Source of the DNA: Halanaerobiales bacterium
GTDB lineage: Bacteria > Bacillota > Halanaerobiia > Halanaerobiales > Halanaerobiaceae
Direction: 5' to 3'
Length of the DNA: 64,000 bases
Assembly (NCBI GenBank): GCA_016278485.1
Contig: JADQBT010000006.1
Location: forward strand, 46,299-110,298
A program made the position numbers and the translations under genes. Positions within the stretch are counted from its first letter, which is position 1; every line of letters begins with the position of its first letter. The notes under the pieces are model-generated. The model did not search any database and had not been told where the DNA came from. It was given only the letters and a program-made list of their open reading frames with translations. Below are positions 1-9,035 of this stretch, in pieces.

Positions 1-351
1 CAGCAATTAAATTAATCTGCCGATTAGCATCAAAGATATCATCTTTATTCTCCAGCATTTCTAACAAATCATTCTTTAATGAAAAACACAAACTCTCTAA
101 AACAGCATTTGACCGCTGCCATTTATTTGTAGCATGGTTCAAATTTACAAAAACACCATTATCCACTTCTATGCTTAGTGGATTGTACTCTCCACTTATT
201 ATTGGAATAAATGTAACTTCATTCACTCCAGGTGAAGTGTTCTGGAACTGTTTTTCAATTTTCTGGTATTTTTCATTTAAGATGCCGCCAGTAATTATGA
301 AGTGTTCATCCTCAATATTGCTTAAAGTAAAATATTTCTTATTGGCTAACA
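1..351 (-). pseudogene. Remnant of an FGGY-family carbohydrate kinase (xylulokinase-like), cut by the window edge
   Basis: The minus strand from 351 is open for 117 codons to the window edge and aligns with the C-terminal half of the FGGY kinase encoded at 30712-32205. Shared stretches include FTLSN, VTFIP, LNHAT/LNASV and RQINLI. Two lesions are visible. An in-frame TAA lies three codons upstream of the first ATG, so roughly the first 280 residues are missing. About 20 residues matching the GQTYDWFLKR region of the intact paralogue are also deleted. It lacks the nucleotide-binding half and cannot be a working kinase. The part beyond the edge is unseen. Confidence 0.8.
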
Positions 352-379
352 TGATGAATTATTGATCACCTACTCACTA

Positions 380-582
380 CTATTTTTCCTCCAATAACTC
401 CTGTATCCGTGCATAACCTGTCCCATACTTATCCAAGTTCTGTTTAACATAAACTAATTTTACACCAAGTCCTTTTCCTTTGTCAAAATATTTAACTAAT
501 TTTTTTCCTAGATGGCCAAACACTATTATAATTTCTTCTGTTCCAACTGACCGTAATCTACTCCTTTACCAGTAGCTGAAAT
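380..582 (-). pseudogene. Remnant of a sugar nucleotidyltransferase N-terminal domain
   Basis: Read on the minus strand, 380-545 encodes a peptide ending in a TAG stop that closely matches the nucleotidyltransferase domain of the neighbouring gene at 680-2932 (KQNLDKYGTGYA against KQSLDKYGTGYA, and EEIIIVFGHLGKK against TDIIVVIGYQGQQ). A second piece at 559-582, in a shifted frame, reads ISATGKG and corresponds to the ILAAGKG nucleotide-binding loop. About 25-30 residues between the two pieces are lost, with a frameshift, and the rest of the domain is replaced by a short tail. It is a degraded tandem paralogue. Confidence 0.75.
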
Positions 583-589
583 ATAAGAT

Positions 590-623
590 AATCCTGTTAG
601 AGATAAAACTCTCCAGCAGGATT
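590..623 (-). terminator. Hairpin after the nucleotidyltransferase-GH32 gene
   Basis: Arms AATCCTG (590-596) and CAGGATT (617-623) with an inner AGAG/CTCT pairing form a stem-loop on the transcript leaving the 680-2932 gene. The T-tract is weak, so termination may be partial. The same AATCCTG...CAGCAGGATT motif recurs at 21658-21690 and 22440-22472. Confidence 0.5.
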
Positions 624-679
624 ATTGTTTATATAAGACTAATGTTTGATCTAATTAACCTCGCGACTGGAATCAGCTT

Positions 680-2932
680 TCAGAGATCTTCCGTTAACAT
701 CTGAGGTATATTTGTTTTTCTCCATATTGAACTGAGCTTATATATTGTTAGATAATCTACTTTAATACTACCACCCTTAACAGATAATTGAATCTCAGTT
801 TGCTTTAATTCAGGAAAAACTAAATTTGTAGCCACTACTTCCCCATCATTTAAAAAGATTTCAATAGAAGACCTATCAACAAAAATATTAATTTTTAATT
901 TTTTACCTTTAATTTTTTTCTCTATTTTTTTATTCAAAAGATAATTATCACTAAAAGTTGTATTCCCAGAATTACTCAGATTAATAAAAATATTATCATC
1001 TTTCAAATTAAAAATGATTAGAGATTCTTGATCTCCGCTTTTATGAAGTGCAAAAGCAAATTTTTCCGCATCATTAATATCTATTTCCGCTTTGATTTCA
1101 TAGCTTTGCTCTTTACAATCAATTGTAAAGGTGTCAAAAAGATTATAATTATTTTTTTGATAAATTTTTTCTCGTAATTTTTTTAGCTCTTTTACTGGTT
1201 TTTGTATTAATGTAATTCCCTCTTTACCCTCTCTTAATTTAATCTCCCTTGGAATAGACATCATGCCTCTCCAACCTGTTGTCGGTATTATATTCTGATA
1301 TCCAATATTATTCATCCAGCCAAGCCAGATATTTCTTCCTTCAGGCAAATTAGACCAACTTTGTAAAGAATAAAGATCCTGTCCATAGTCAACTAAAAAA
1401 CTCTTCTCATAATCACTACTAAACTTTTCTCCGTCAAATTCACCAACAAAATATTGTACTGAAACCCCAGCTTCACCACCATTGGTGTCACCAACCTGTA
1501 AAAGCCATTTTTTCTTTTTGCTTTTTCCTGTATTACCATCTTTGTCACTATCTACTGGCAATTTAATTAAATCCGGACACTCCCAGACTCCACCATGTGA
1601 ACCTATACCAGAACCAAATTCACTTAAATAATTCCATTCCTTTAAATCAGAAGAATTATAAAACCTGACTCTATCACCACAGGCAACCACCATAACCCAT
1701 TTTCCTGTCTCCGAATGCATAAAAACTTTAGGATCACGAAAATCTGCAACTCCATAATTTTTTATTACAGGATTATTTATATATTTAATCCAACTACGTC
1801 CATTATCTTTACTATAAGCAATAGACTGTTGTTGTAAAGAACCCTCTTCTGTCTTAAGGCGGGAGGTATAAATAGCAACCAATCCGGAATTTCCCTTAAA
1901 AAAACCAGTACTATCATTTTTATCTACAACTGCTGATCCAGAATAAATCACACCCAACTTATCATCCGGCTTTAAGGCAATAGGAAGATGTTCCCAATAC
2001 AATAAATCCTTACTAACAGCATGGCCCCAATGCATTGGGCCCCAAACTACATCTACAGGATTGTGTTGATAAAAAAGATGATATTCTCCCTGATAATAAA
2101 CCAGGCCATTAGGGTCATTCGCCCAATTTTTTTTAGGTGAGAAATGATATTGTGGTCTATACTTTTCTTTATATAAATTAATTTTTCCCTTATCATAAGG
2201 TTTGGAGAGAGGTGATGATAAAATTTTCTGGATATGTTCATAGTCCTCAGGAGTTCCTATATCTTGCCAGTAACTATCTATCTTAAATGAAGAAATATCT
2301 ACCCCATCATTTATCATTAAGTTAATTGCATGGCTAATTTCATATTCTCCACGCTCTGACTTAGATATTTTTTTAAGATATTTAAATAATATGGGTGAAA
2401 ATATAAATAAGCCAGCACTATTCCAATTAGTTTTAGAACTGCCTTGCGGAGGTTTTTCAACCAATTTTTTAACAAGTCCATCTTCTTTAATATAAACAGC
2501 TCCACCCTCACTGGGGTCATCTACCCAATTAAGAGAAATTACTGCAGAGACATTATCATAATTTTGATATTGATTATATAATCTTTGATAGTTATCTTTA
2601 GTAATAATAATATCTCCAAAAGATAGCATGAAACTATCGTCTATTAGCGGTTCAACTAAAGAACCAGCATATCCTGTTCCATATTTGTCTAAACTTTGTT
2701 TTACATATTGTAAATTAACTCTTAATTTATTTCCATCTCCAAAGTAATCAACTATTTGCTGACCCTGATATCCAATTACCACTATAATATCTGTAATACC
2801 AGCATCTCGCATTCCCTCAATAATATGTTCCAGACAATTCTTATTCCCTACTTTTAGCAAAGCTTTTGGCTTGTTTTCTGTAAGTTCTTCTAACCTGGTT
2901 CCTTTACCTGCTGCTAAAATTACACCTTTCAT
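680..2932 (-). CDS. Fusion of a sugar-1-phosphate nucleotidyltransferase and a GH32 beta-fructosidase
   Basis: A 750-residue protein with two enzymes in one reading frame. Residues 1-235 are a Rossmann-type nucleotidyltransferase: ILAAGKGTRL loop at 5-14, KPKALL at 21-26, metal-site Asp107 in SFGD, and the WQDIGTPEDY signature at 222-231. It should form an NDP-sugar from a hexose 1-phosphate. After a linker of about 20 residues, residues 255-750 are a complete GH32 enzyme: WANDPNG with nucleophile Asp273, FRDP with Asp400, and WECP with acid/base Glu451, then a beta-sandwich tail. GH32 enzymes cleave sucrose, sucrose 6-phosphate or fructans. There is no signal peptide, so the protein is cytoplasmic. 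Its start overlaps the stop of the phosphohexomutase gene by one base (TAATG), so the mutase could supply the hexose 1-phosphate. I know of no described enzyme with this order. Each domain call is firm, while the joint function is inference. Confidence 0.88.
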   Translation of the reverse strand: MKGVILAAGKGTRLEELTENKPKALLKVGNKNCLEHIIEGMRDAGITDIIVVIGYQGQQIVDYFGDGNKLRVNLQYVKQSLDKYGTGYAGSLVEPLIDDSFMLSFGDIIITKDNYQRLYNQYQNYDNVSAVISLNWVDDPSEGGAVYIKEDGLVKKLVEKPPQGSSKTNWNSAGLFIFSPILFKYLKKISKSERGEYEISHAINLMINDGVDISSFKIDSYWQDIGTPEDYEHIQKILSSPLSKPYDKGKINLYKEKYRPQYHFSPKKNWANDPNGLVYYQGEYHLFYQHNPVDVVWGPMHWGHAVSKDLLYWEHLPIALKPDDKLGVIYSGSAVVDKNDSTGFFKGNSGLVAIYTSRLKTEEGSLQQQSIAYSKDNGRSWIKYINNPVIKNYGVADFRDPKVFMHSETGKWVMVVACGDRVRFYNSSDLKEWNYLSEFGSGIGSHGGVWECPDLIKLPVDSDKDGNTGKSKKKKWLLQVGDTNGGEAGVSVQYFVGEFDGEKFSSDYEKSFLVDYGQDLYSLQSWSNLPEGRNIWLGWMNNIGYQNIIPTTGWRGMMSIPREIKLREGKEGITLIQKPVKELKKLREKIYQKNNYNLFDTFTIDCKEQSYEIKAEIDINDAEKFAFALHKSGDQESLIIFNLKDDNIFINLSNSGNTTFSDNYLLNKKIEKKIKGKKLKINIFVDRSSIEIFLNDGEVVATNLVFPELKQTEIQLSVKGGSIKVDYLTIYKLSSIWRKTNIPQMLTEDL

Positions 2933-4383
2933 TATAAACCATCATCCAACTGCAGTAACTCATCCCTTTTGATTAAATTAACCATAGCATCTATTTCAAA
3001 TTGAGAATTCATCTCCATATATATTCTCAGCAATGGTTCAGTCCCGGAAAACCTGATCGATAACCAGGTCCCATCTGTAAAGTAATATTTCACACCATCC
3101 ATGTAGGAAATTTTTTCTATCTCCTTTTCCCTGCCACAGCTTTCTTGGGCGACAAAGCAAGGCACATATTTTTCTGTAAATAGAAGTTCTTCCAGACGTT
3201 CCTTTTCTTCTGGCTCATAATTAAGATTTAATGAATAAAAGTGCAAGTTACCGAACTTATTACTTATTTCTTTTAACAATTCACTTAATGTTTTTCCTGT
3301 TTTGGCCAGCATTTCTACTGAAAGAAGAGCTGCTTGAATCCCGTCTTTTCCATTAATCCGACCGCGTATTTTTAACCCACCACTACTTTCTCCACCGAGC
3401 AGAAGATCTTCTTCCTCCATTTTGGAAGAGATATGCTTAAATCCTACTGGTACCTCATAAGCCTTTTCACCATAGCTTTCCGCTATTCTATCGAGAATAT
3501 GGGTTGTCGTTAGGTTTCTGACGACCCCACCCTTTTCACTCCTATATTCCAGAAAATAATAATAAAGCAATTTTAGAATTTGATTAGCATCCACATAGCT
3601 ACCCCGATCATCATAAAGACCTAGTCGGTCAGAATCACCATCAGTGGCAATTCCCAGATAATAGTCCTCATTTTTCATCTGGTATTCCATATCCTGCAAA
3701 CTCTCCCGCTCAGGTGAAGGAACTTTGGTGCCAAACATCGTATCCCGATAATCATTAATCGTATCTACTGAGCAACGTAGTGAGGCTAAACACATCATCA
3801 TAATATCCTTAGAAACACCATACATTGGGTTAAAAAGAATCTTTAAATTTTGTTTAGCAATTGCCTCTGTGTCAACTTGTCCTAAAAGAAAATCAATATA
3901 GTTATTTTTAATTGTATAGTATTTAATCTTTTCTTCTTTAATCAGTTTAAAGAAACTACCATAGATGACAGGAGCATTATCTAAAATATTAATATATTTT
4001 TCCAGCTCTTCTGTTACCTCGAGCGGTGCATCTTTACCACCTTTGGTAAACAGTTTAATTCCATTATATTCTGGTGGATTATGGGAAGCCGTGATAGTGA
4101 CCCCAAAATCAAGACCCTCTACTTCAACTGCATACATGACCATCGGAGTCGGCACTGCATCTTCAATAAAAAGTGCTTCTATGTCATTAACAGCCAGTAC
4201 CTCAGCAAAAGCACGGGAAAACCGGCCAGAAAGAAAACGAAAATCATGTCCTACAATTACCCTTTTCTTACTTCCCTGATCAATAATCATATCACTTAAA
4301 CCCTTGGCAACTTTTCTTACATTTTCAAAAGTAAATTCCTCTGCAATGACAGCCCGCCAACCACCTGTACCAAATTTTATCAT
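2932..4383 (-). CDS. Phosphohexomutase (phosphoglucomutase/phosphomannomutase family)
   Basis: A 483-residue alpha-D-phosphohexomutase that interconverts hexose 6-phosphate and hexose 1-phosphate. All four family signatures are present: the TASHNPP phosphoserine loop (Ser100), the metal loop TDGDSDR (Asp248, Asp250, Asp252), the sugar-binding loop GGESSGG, and the C-terminal phosphate site RFSGTEP. It is cytoplasmic. A ribosome binding site (GGGGTGATCTT) precedes the ATG. It ends one base into the start of the nucleotidyltransferase-GH32 gene, which suggests translational coupling and that its hexose 1-phosphate product feeds that enzyme. Glucose or mannose specificity cannot be read from the sequence. 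Confidence 0.92.
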   Translation of the reverse strand: MIKFGTGGWRAVIAEEFTFENVRKVAKGLSDMIIDQGSKKRVIVGHDFRFLSGRFSRAFAEVLAVNDIEALFIEDAVPTPMVMYAVEVEGLDFGVTITASHNPPEYNGIKLFTKGGKDAPLEVTEELEKYINILDNAPVIYGSFFKLIKEEKIKYYTIKNNYIDFLLGQVDTEAIAKQNLKILFNPMYGVSKDIMMMCLASLRCSVDTINDYRDTMFGTKVPSPERESLQDMEYQMKNEDYYLGIATDGDSDRLGLYDDRGSYVDANQILKLLYYYFLEYRSEKGGVVRNLTTTHILDRIAESYGEKAYEVPVGFKHISSKMEEEDLLLGGESSGGLKIRGRINGKDGIQAALLSVEMLAKTGKTLSELLKEISNKFGNLHFYSLNLNYEPEEKERLEELLFTEKYVPCFVAQESCGREKEIEKISYMDGVKYYFTDGTWLSIRFSGTEPLLRIYMEMNSQFEIDAMVNLIKRDELLQLDDGL

Positions 4384-4387
4384 AAGA

Positions 4388-5221
4388 TCACCCCTTTGTC
4401 CCAGAAGTTAGCATGCCGCGTACAAAATATTTCTGCATTGTGATATAGATTAAAAGCAGGGGTAAGATAGAAATAACTGAACCAGCTAAAAGAAGGTGCC
4501 ACTGTGTACCGTAATTTCCTCTAAACATTGCTAACCCCATTGTTATCGTGTAAAGTGAAGGTTTATCGATATAGATTACCGGACGCAGTAAGGCATTCCA
4601 GTTATTCATAAATGCAATAATAAAGAGTGAAGCTAAAGCCGGCTTTGCATTTGGTAGAAAAACCTTATAATACATCTGCCAGTCATTTACTCCATCAATA
4701 AATGCTGCCTCTTCCATAGAAGATGGCATATTTTCAAAAGTACTTCTGAACAAAAAAGTTCCAAAAGAACCAATTAAAATCGATGGTATAATTAAAGGCA
4801 AAAATGTATTATACCAGTCTAATTTTAACATAATAAAATACTCGGGTATAATTGTGACCTGAATCGGCATCATCATCGTGGCTAGCATTAAAGCAAAAAT
4901 GATTTCTTTTCCCCGAAAATCCATCCTGGCAAAAGCAAATCCTCCCAGGCTGCAGGTGAAAAGTTGGCCTAGAGCAGCAAAACCTGCCACCATAAAAGAA
5001 TTAAGAATAAAACGAATAAAATTATATTCCTGCAAAATCATTCTGTAATTTTCCCACATACCCGGTTTGAATAATTTAGATGGAATAAATTTAGGTGTTA
5101 AGGAGAATATCTCCCCCATTGTTTTAAATGAAGATGAAAGCATCCACAGAAACGGAAAAATAGTTGTCAAAGAAATAATAAATAATATTAAATATAATAA
5201 TAGCTTCCTGCTGCGACTCAT
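4388..5221 (-). CDS. CUT1 sugar ABC importer permease, MalG type
   Basis: A membrane permease of about 277 residues with six hydrophobic segments and the cytoplasmic EAA loop (EEAAFIDGVNDWQ) that docks the ATPase. It pairs with the permease at 5234-6109 and the binding protein at 6173-7483. The start is set at the ATG at 5221 because an AGGGGG ribosome binding site lies eight bases upstream; an in-frame GTG at 5230 falls inside that site. No ATPase gene accompanies this importer. The operon context suggests a sucrose- or fructo-oligosaccharide-like substrate, which is inference. Confidence 0.9.
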   Translation of the reverse strand: MSRSRKLLLYLILFIISLTTIFPFLWMLSSSFKTMGEIFSLTPKFIPSKLFKPGMWENYRMILQEYNFIRFILNSFMVAGFAALGQLFTCSLGGFAFARMDFRGKEIIFALMLATMMMPIQVTIIPEYFIMLKLDWYNTFLPLIIPSILIGSFGTFLFRSTFENMPSSMEEAAFIDGVNDWQMYYKVFLPNAKPALASLFIIAFMNNWNALLRPVIYIDKPSLYTITMGLAMFRGNYGTQWHLLLAGSVISILPLLLIYITMQKYFVRGMLTSGTKG

Positions 5222-5233
5222 TGAACGCACCCC

Positions 5234-6109
5234 CTATTCACTATAATTAACCCAACGGTCTTTAAATTTAAAGTTCAAATAAGTAACTACCCCAACCATA
5301 ATAAACAAAATATATGACATCGCTGAAGCATATCCCATGCGGAAATGTTTAAAGGCATTTACATAAATACTAAAGATAAGAGTAGAAGAAGCATAATTTG
5401 GTCCACCCTGAGTCATGATATATGTTAGTTCAAATGTCTTTAAGGATGTAATTAAGGACATGATCAGAATAAAAAAGGTTGTTGGTGATAAGAGAGGTAA
5501 AGTTATATGGCGAAATTTTTGCCATATACTTGCTCCATCAATAGTAGCAGCCTCATAGTATATTTCCGGAATATTCTGCAGCCCAGCCAAGAAAAGAATC
5601 ATAAAATAACCGGCCATTTTCCAGATATAGACAACGATCAGTGTTAATAATGCATAACGAGCATCACCAAGAAATGACGGCAACCTTACTACATTAAAAA
5701 ACTTACTTACCAGCTGATATAAGAGACCAAATCTCGGACTTAAGATCCAGCTCCAGATAACACCAATTGAGACTACTGATGTTATTACTGGCAGATAAAA
5801 AAGACCGCGAAAAAAGGTCATCCCTTTTAGCCTATTATTTACCAGGACAGCAAGCAAAAGTGCCACAGCCATAACTCCAGGTACAAAGAGCAGACTAAAA
5901 ATAATCGTATTACGTAAAATCAATAAAAAGACATCAGAATTAAAAAGTTCAATATAATTGCCCAGTCCTATCCATTCTGGTGGAGAAAAGACACTCCACC
6001 TGGTAAAACTAGCCAGGCCCGCTGCCAGCATCGGACCTAGACGAAACAAGATCAGACCAAGCAGGGTTGGAATCAAAAAAAGCCAGGGTGTGAATTTTCT
6101 ATATTGCAT
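5234..6109 (-). CDS. CUT1 sugar ABC importer permease, MalF type
   Basis: A 291-residue inner-membrane permease with an N-terminal segment and a core of about five further helices. The EAA loop reads YYEAATIDGASIWQ. It is the partner of the MalG-type permease immediately downstream (12-base gap). The ATG follows a good AAAGGAGG site. It is separated from the binding-protein gene upstream by a perfect hairpin at 6133-6162, which probably lowers its expression relative to the binding protein. Confidence 0.9.
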   Translation of the reverse strand: MQYRKFTPWLFLIPTLLGLILFRLGPMLAAGLASFTRWSVFSPPEWIGLGNYIELFNSDVFLLILRNTIIFSLLFVPGVMAVALLLAVLVNNRLKGMTFFRGLFYLPVITSVVSIGVIWSWILSPRFGLLYQLVSKFFNVVRLPSFLGDARYALLTLIVVYIWKMAGYFMILFLAGLQNIPEIYYEAATIDGASIWQKFRHITLPLLSPTTFFILIMSLITSLKTFELTYIMTQGGPNYASSTLIFSIYVNAFKHFRMGYASAMSYILFIMVGVVTYLNFKFKDRWVNYSE

Positions 6110-6132
6110 AAATCCGGTCCTCCTTTAAAGAG

Positions 6133-6162
6133 AAAAAGGGGATATCTAGATATCCCCTTTTT
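6133..6162 (-). terminator. Intra-operon hairpin between binding protein and permease genes
   Basis: A perfect palindrome with core GGGGATATCTAGATATCCCC flanked by A- and T-runs on both sides. It looks like an intrinsic terminator but lies inside an operon. It probably acts as a partial terminator or 3' stabiliser for the binding-protein mRNA. Confidence 0.75.
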
Positions 6163-6172
6163 TAATTATAAT

Positions 6173-7483
6173 TTACTGTTCTGGATAATATCTTTCTAGT
6201 ACTTCATTTCCGTATTTAGTAAAGGTAGTAATAGCTTCCTCGACAGTCATTTCACCATTAGTTATACTATCGAGAACACCGTTCATACCAGCGCCGCCAG
6301 TATCAGCATAACCGCGCCATTCTCCCCAGCCAATGGTAAAGCTAGTTCTACCCATATTTTCTCCTAATTCAAGAATTATGTCCATTTCCTGAGGTTTTTT
6401 ATCCTTCTCCAACCATTCTTCTGAATTAGCAAGTGATTTATAGATAGGAACTTTACCTGCCATATAAGACTCTAATGGACGGTTTTTACCGATTAGATAT
6501 TTTACTAATTTCCATGCAGCATCTTTATTACTAGTAGTTTTTGAAATAACGATTGAATCTGGCCATCCATAAGCATTATATTCGCCTGGTTCTGCTGATG
6601 GACCTGCTGGTACTTTAGCAATACCCCAATCAAAAGCTCCCTGACTCATGTTACGAATATGCGCGATATTCCAGGAACCATCAACCCACATAGCTGTTTG
6701 CTGTAAGGGGAACATATCATTTTGTCTAATACCAACAGTATCTTTTTTAGGTGGTGATACATTATATTTATTACTAAGATCTGCTAAAAATTGAATTGCT
6801 TCTTTTGCCTTATCATCTACAGCAATTCTTGTTTTTTCTTGATTAAGAATCCGACCGCCATTAGCATAGATCCATGGTTCTACATGGGCATAACGACCGT
6901 ACCACCAAAAACCATACTGTTCTGGCACACCATCTTCATTTTCATCAAGGGTTAACTTTTGGGTAGCTTTTCGGAAATCTTCCCAGGTCCAGTTATCAGA
7001 AGGGTATTCAACACCTGCTGTGTCAAACATATCTTTATTGTAATAAAGCACTGTAGTTACCCAGGCATAAGGAATACCATACATGTCACTGCTTTCTTTA
7101 TCTGGGTAACGCATTGTAGAAAATACTTTTGTAAAATAGTCGTCTGCAGGTAACTGGTCTACTTTATCCTGAATGTTCATTAAAAGACCATCTCGTGCCC
7201 ACTGATCAACATAGCCTGAAGACATGTTAAACACATCAGGTAATTCCCCGGCAGAGGCCATTGCAGAAATCTTTGGCCAATAGTTTGAGGGTTCTAAAGC
7301 AGTAAACTCAACTTTAATATCCGGGTTTTCTTTTTCAAACTGATTGATCAATTCCTGTTCTAAATCTTTAAATTCTGGATCCCACATAAAATAACGGATA
7401 GTTGTTGTCTCCGCCATAACTGCAAAAGCAAAAACCGAAACCAACAAAATAGCTAAAATAGTAATAATTAAACTTTTTCTCAT
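6173..7483 (-). CDS. Extracellular sugar-binding protein of a CUT1 ABC importer
   Basis: About 436 residues: a signal peptide (MRKSLIITILAILLVSVFAF, cleavage near AMAE) and a type-1 solute-binding-protein fold with the usual PDVF, YNKDMFDTAG and WTWEDF segments. It has an Asp-rich loop, TLDENEDGVPEQYGF, of the kind often seen in this family. It captures an oligosaccharide outside the cell for the permeases downstream. The start at 7483 is chosen because AGGAGG lies just upstream and the signal peptide begins there. A longer frame to 7558 would add 25 non-signal residues and overlap the preceding gene. Confidence 0.9.
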   Translation of the reverse strand: MRKSLIITILAILLVSVFAFAVMAETTTIRYFMWDPEFKDLEQELINQFEKENPDIKVEFTALEPSNYWPKISAMASAGELPDVFNMSSGYVDQWARDGLLMNIQDKVDQLPADDYFTKVFSTMRYPDKESSDMYGIPYAWVTTVLYYNKDMFDTAGVEYPSDNWTWEDFRKATQKLTLDENEDGVPEQYGFWWYGRYAHVEPWIYANGGRILNQEKTRIAVDDKAKEAIQFLADLSNKYNVSPPKKDTVGIRQNDMFPLQQTAMWVDGSWNIAHIRNMSQGAFDWGIAKVPAGPSAEPGEYNAYGWPDSIVISKTTSNKDAAWKLVKYLIGKNRPLESYMAGKVPIYKSLANSEEWLEKDKKPQEMDIILELGENMGRTSFTIGWGEWRGYADTGGAGMNGVLDSITNGEMTVEEAITTFTKYGNEVLERYYPEQ

Positions 7484-7493
7484 ATTGTTCCTC

Positions 7494-9035
7494 CTAATTA
7501 TTTGTGACAACTCCCATTGCAGGAACCATTCTCTCATAGATGACTCCTGGCAGACCACGACGGTCTGCAGTAATTAATAAATTACCATAGTGATACTGTA
7601 TATTAGTAGAACCACCTCCATCCAAATTTATTGCATATTTGTATTTTTTATCCCGGGCTAATTCTGCCATTTCCAGCAGAGTTGCTCCGGTTGATTCTCC
7701 TTTGAGTTCCATGCCGCTATTGACTGACTCAACAGTCAGCAAGCAAAATTGATTGTCACTGGTTATCCCGGCTACCATACGCGCTGCCCGCGTCTGGTCA
7801 ATATCTGGTGCATAATCAGTTGGTACAACACGTCTAAACTGAGGACGTTTTTTCTTGAAACTCTTCCCAAAAAACTGCTCATTTTTAAGTGAATTACGAT
7901 TAAGCACCAATTTATAGTCTTTTACTAATAGGGGCCCCGCCTGGATAGCTGTCCAGTAACTATTATTCCCTTTAAAACGATAACCTACTTTCACTTTAGG
8001 AGTTAGGCTGTCAAAGGCGAATTCGTCTGCAGGAAGAGAAAGCACAAAACCATTTTGAGGAATTTGACTTCCTCCTCCTTCTCTAACCCCGACAATATTA
8101 TTATCGATAATAATGAGCTCTACTTTGTTTTCTGTCAGGGGTGTTATATTTAAAGATAAACCTTTTTCTTTAATACCATAATATCTTGTATAGATACTTT
8201 TCTCGGCAGGTGAATTCACTGCAAACTGACCAAGATCCCAGGTCTGACTTTTATATGTAAGGATCAGCTCATCTAAAAAAGGCTGGCGAACCTCCCAGTT
8301 GCCATCCTTGTCCAATAACAAAGCTGAACGACGATAAATGGGAGGTCTCACTATTTCTCCCAGGGTAATCTGTAGACCATAAGGATCCCCCAAGAGTGAG
8401 TATTTACTCTCCCAATCAGCATCTTCTAACAAGAAAAATGAACTGTTAAAACCTAGCGAATACTGATTTTTTCTGCAATATTTGGAAGGGAAAGCTAATT
8501 GGCCTACACCTACTAAATCACATTGATAATCAAAATTTTGATAAATTCGTTTCATGTTTACCTTTTGTTCTGCCATAAAAACTGCCAATCGCTCTTCTTT
8601 TTTTAAAACATCAAGGATTAAGTTCGCCTGGCGGTCTTTTTCATTATTAATTTTTTTTACAAAAAGTTCTTTATTACTAATGAGATAATTTTTGGATTTT
8701 ATCAAATACTGTAGTGTTGTTTTTATCCAGGCATTAAGACTTATATAAGAATCATTTCCGACTGGTAACAGGTCAGGAAAATAATCCTTAATTAGTTGTC
8801 CGTGATTATAACCTGCCCAAACAATGACTACAGGGTCTGCAATCCCTCTTTCATAAGCCTTTAATAGTCTTGCATGGCCAATATCAACCAGTTTTTCTTT
8901 ATGATTATCGGAATTCGTTCGTTGAAATTCTAGAATGCTAGTTGGACTTGTTTTTACTTCTACTAGCTTAAAGAAACTCCCGTCTGGCCTTCTTATTTTT
9001 TTTCGATGATAGTTTAACTTTTTTGAAAAGGTCAT
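7494..9035 (-). CDS. NAGPA-domain (phosphodiester glycosidase-like) cytoplasmic protein
   Basis: 513 residues without a signal peptide. The C-terminal 200 or so residues carry features of the phosphodiester glycosidase (NAGPA/DUF2233) domain: TRAARMVAGI, the segment ESTGATLLEMAELA and the glycine-rich NLDGGGSTNI motif. Members of this family uncover or cleave N-acetylglucosamine-1-phosphodiesters and related exopolysaccharide structures. The N-terminal 280 residues are not recognised. The start immediately follows the stop of the ROK regulator (TAAATG) with an AGGAG site in that gene's end, so the two are co-translated. Its presence beside a phosphohexomutase and a nucleotidyltransferase suggests work on a phosphorylated or phosphodiester sugar, which is inference. 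Confidence 0.7.
   Translation of the reverse strand: MTFSKKLNYHRKKIRRPDGSFFKLVEVKTSPTSILEFQRTNSDNHKEKLVDIGHARLLKAYERGIADPVVIVWAGYNHGQLIKDYFPDLLPVGNDSYISLNAWIKTTLQYLIKSKNYLISNKELFVKKINNEKDRQANLILDVLKKEERLAVFMAEQKVNMKRIYQNFDYQCDLVGVGQLAFPSKYCRKNQYSLGFNSSFFLLEDADWESKYSLLGDPYGLQITLGEIVRPPIYRRSALLLDKDGNWEVRQPFLDELILTYKSQTWDLGQFAVNSPAEKSIYTRYYGIKEKGLSLNITPLTENKVELIIIDNNIVGVREGGGSQIPQNGFVLSLPADEFAFDSLTPKVKVGYRFKGNNSYWTAIQAGPLLVKDYKLVLNRNSLKNEQFFGKSFKKKRPQFRRVVPTDYAPDIDQTRAARMVAGITSDNQFCLLTVESVNSGMELKGESTGATLLEMAELARDKKYKYAINLDGGGSTNIQYHYGNLLITADRRGLPGVIYERMVPAMGVVTNN

Noticed and set aside
171..365. Plus-strand open frame of 64 codons at the left edge
   Set aside because: It lies opposite the FGGY kinase fragment, whose minus-strand reading clearly matches a known family.
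6133..6162. Operon end at the perfect hairpin
   Set aside because: The same arrangement follows all seven importer binding-protein genes and the downstream permeases have no promoter of their own that I could find, so an intra-operon role is more likely.
7484..7558. N-terminal extension of the 6173 binding protein
   Set aside because: It overlaps the preceding gene, lacks a ribosome binding site and would bury the signal peptide.
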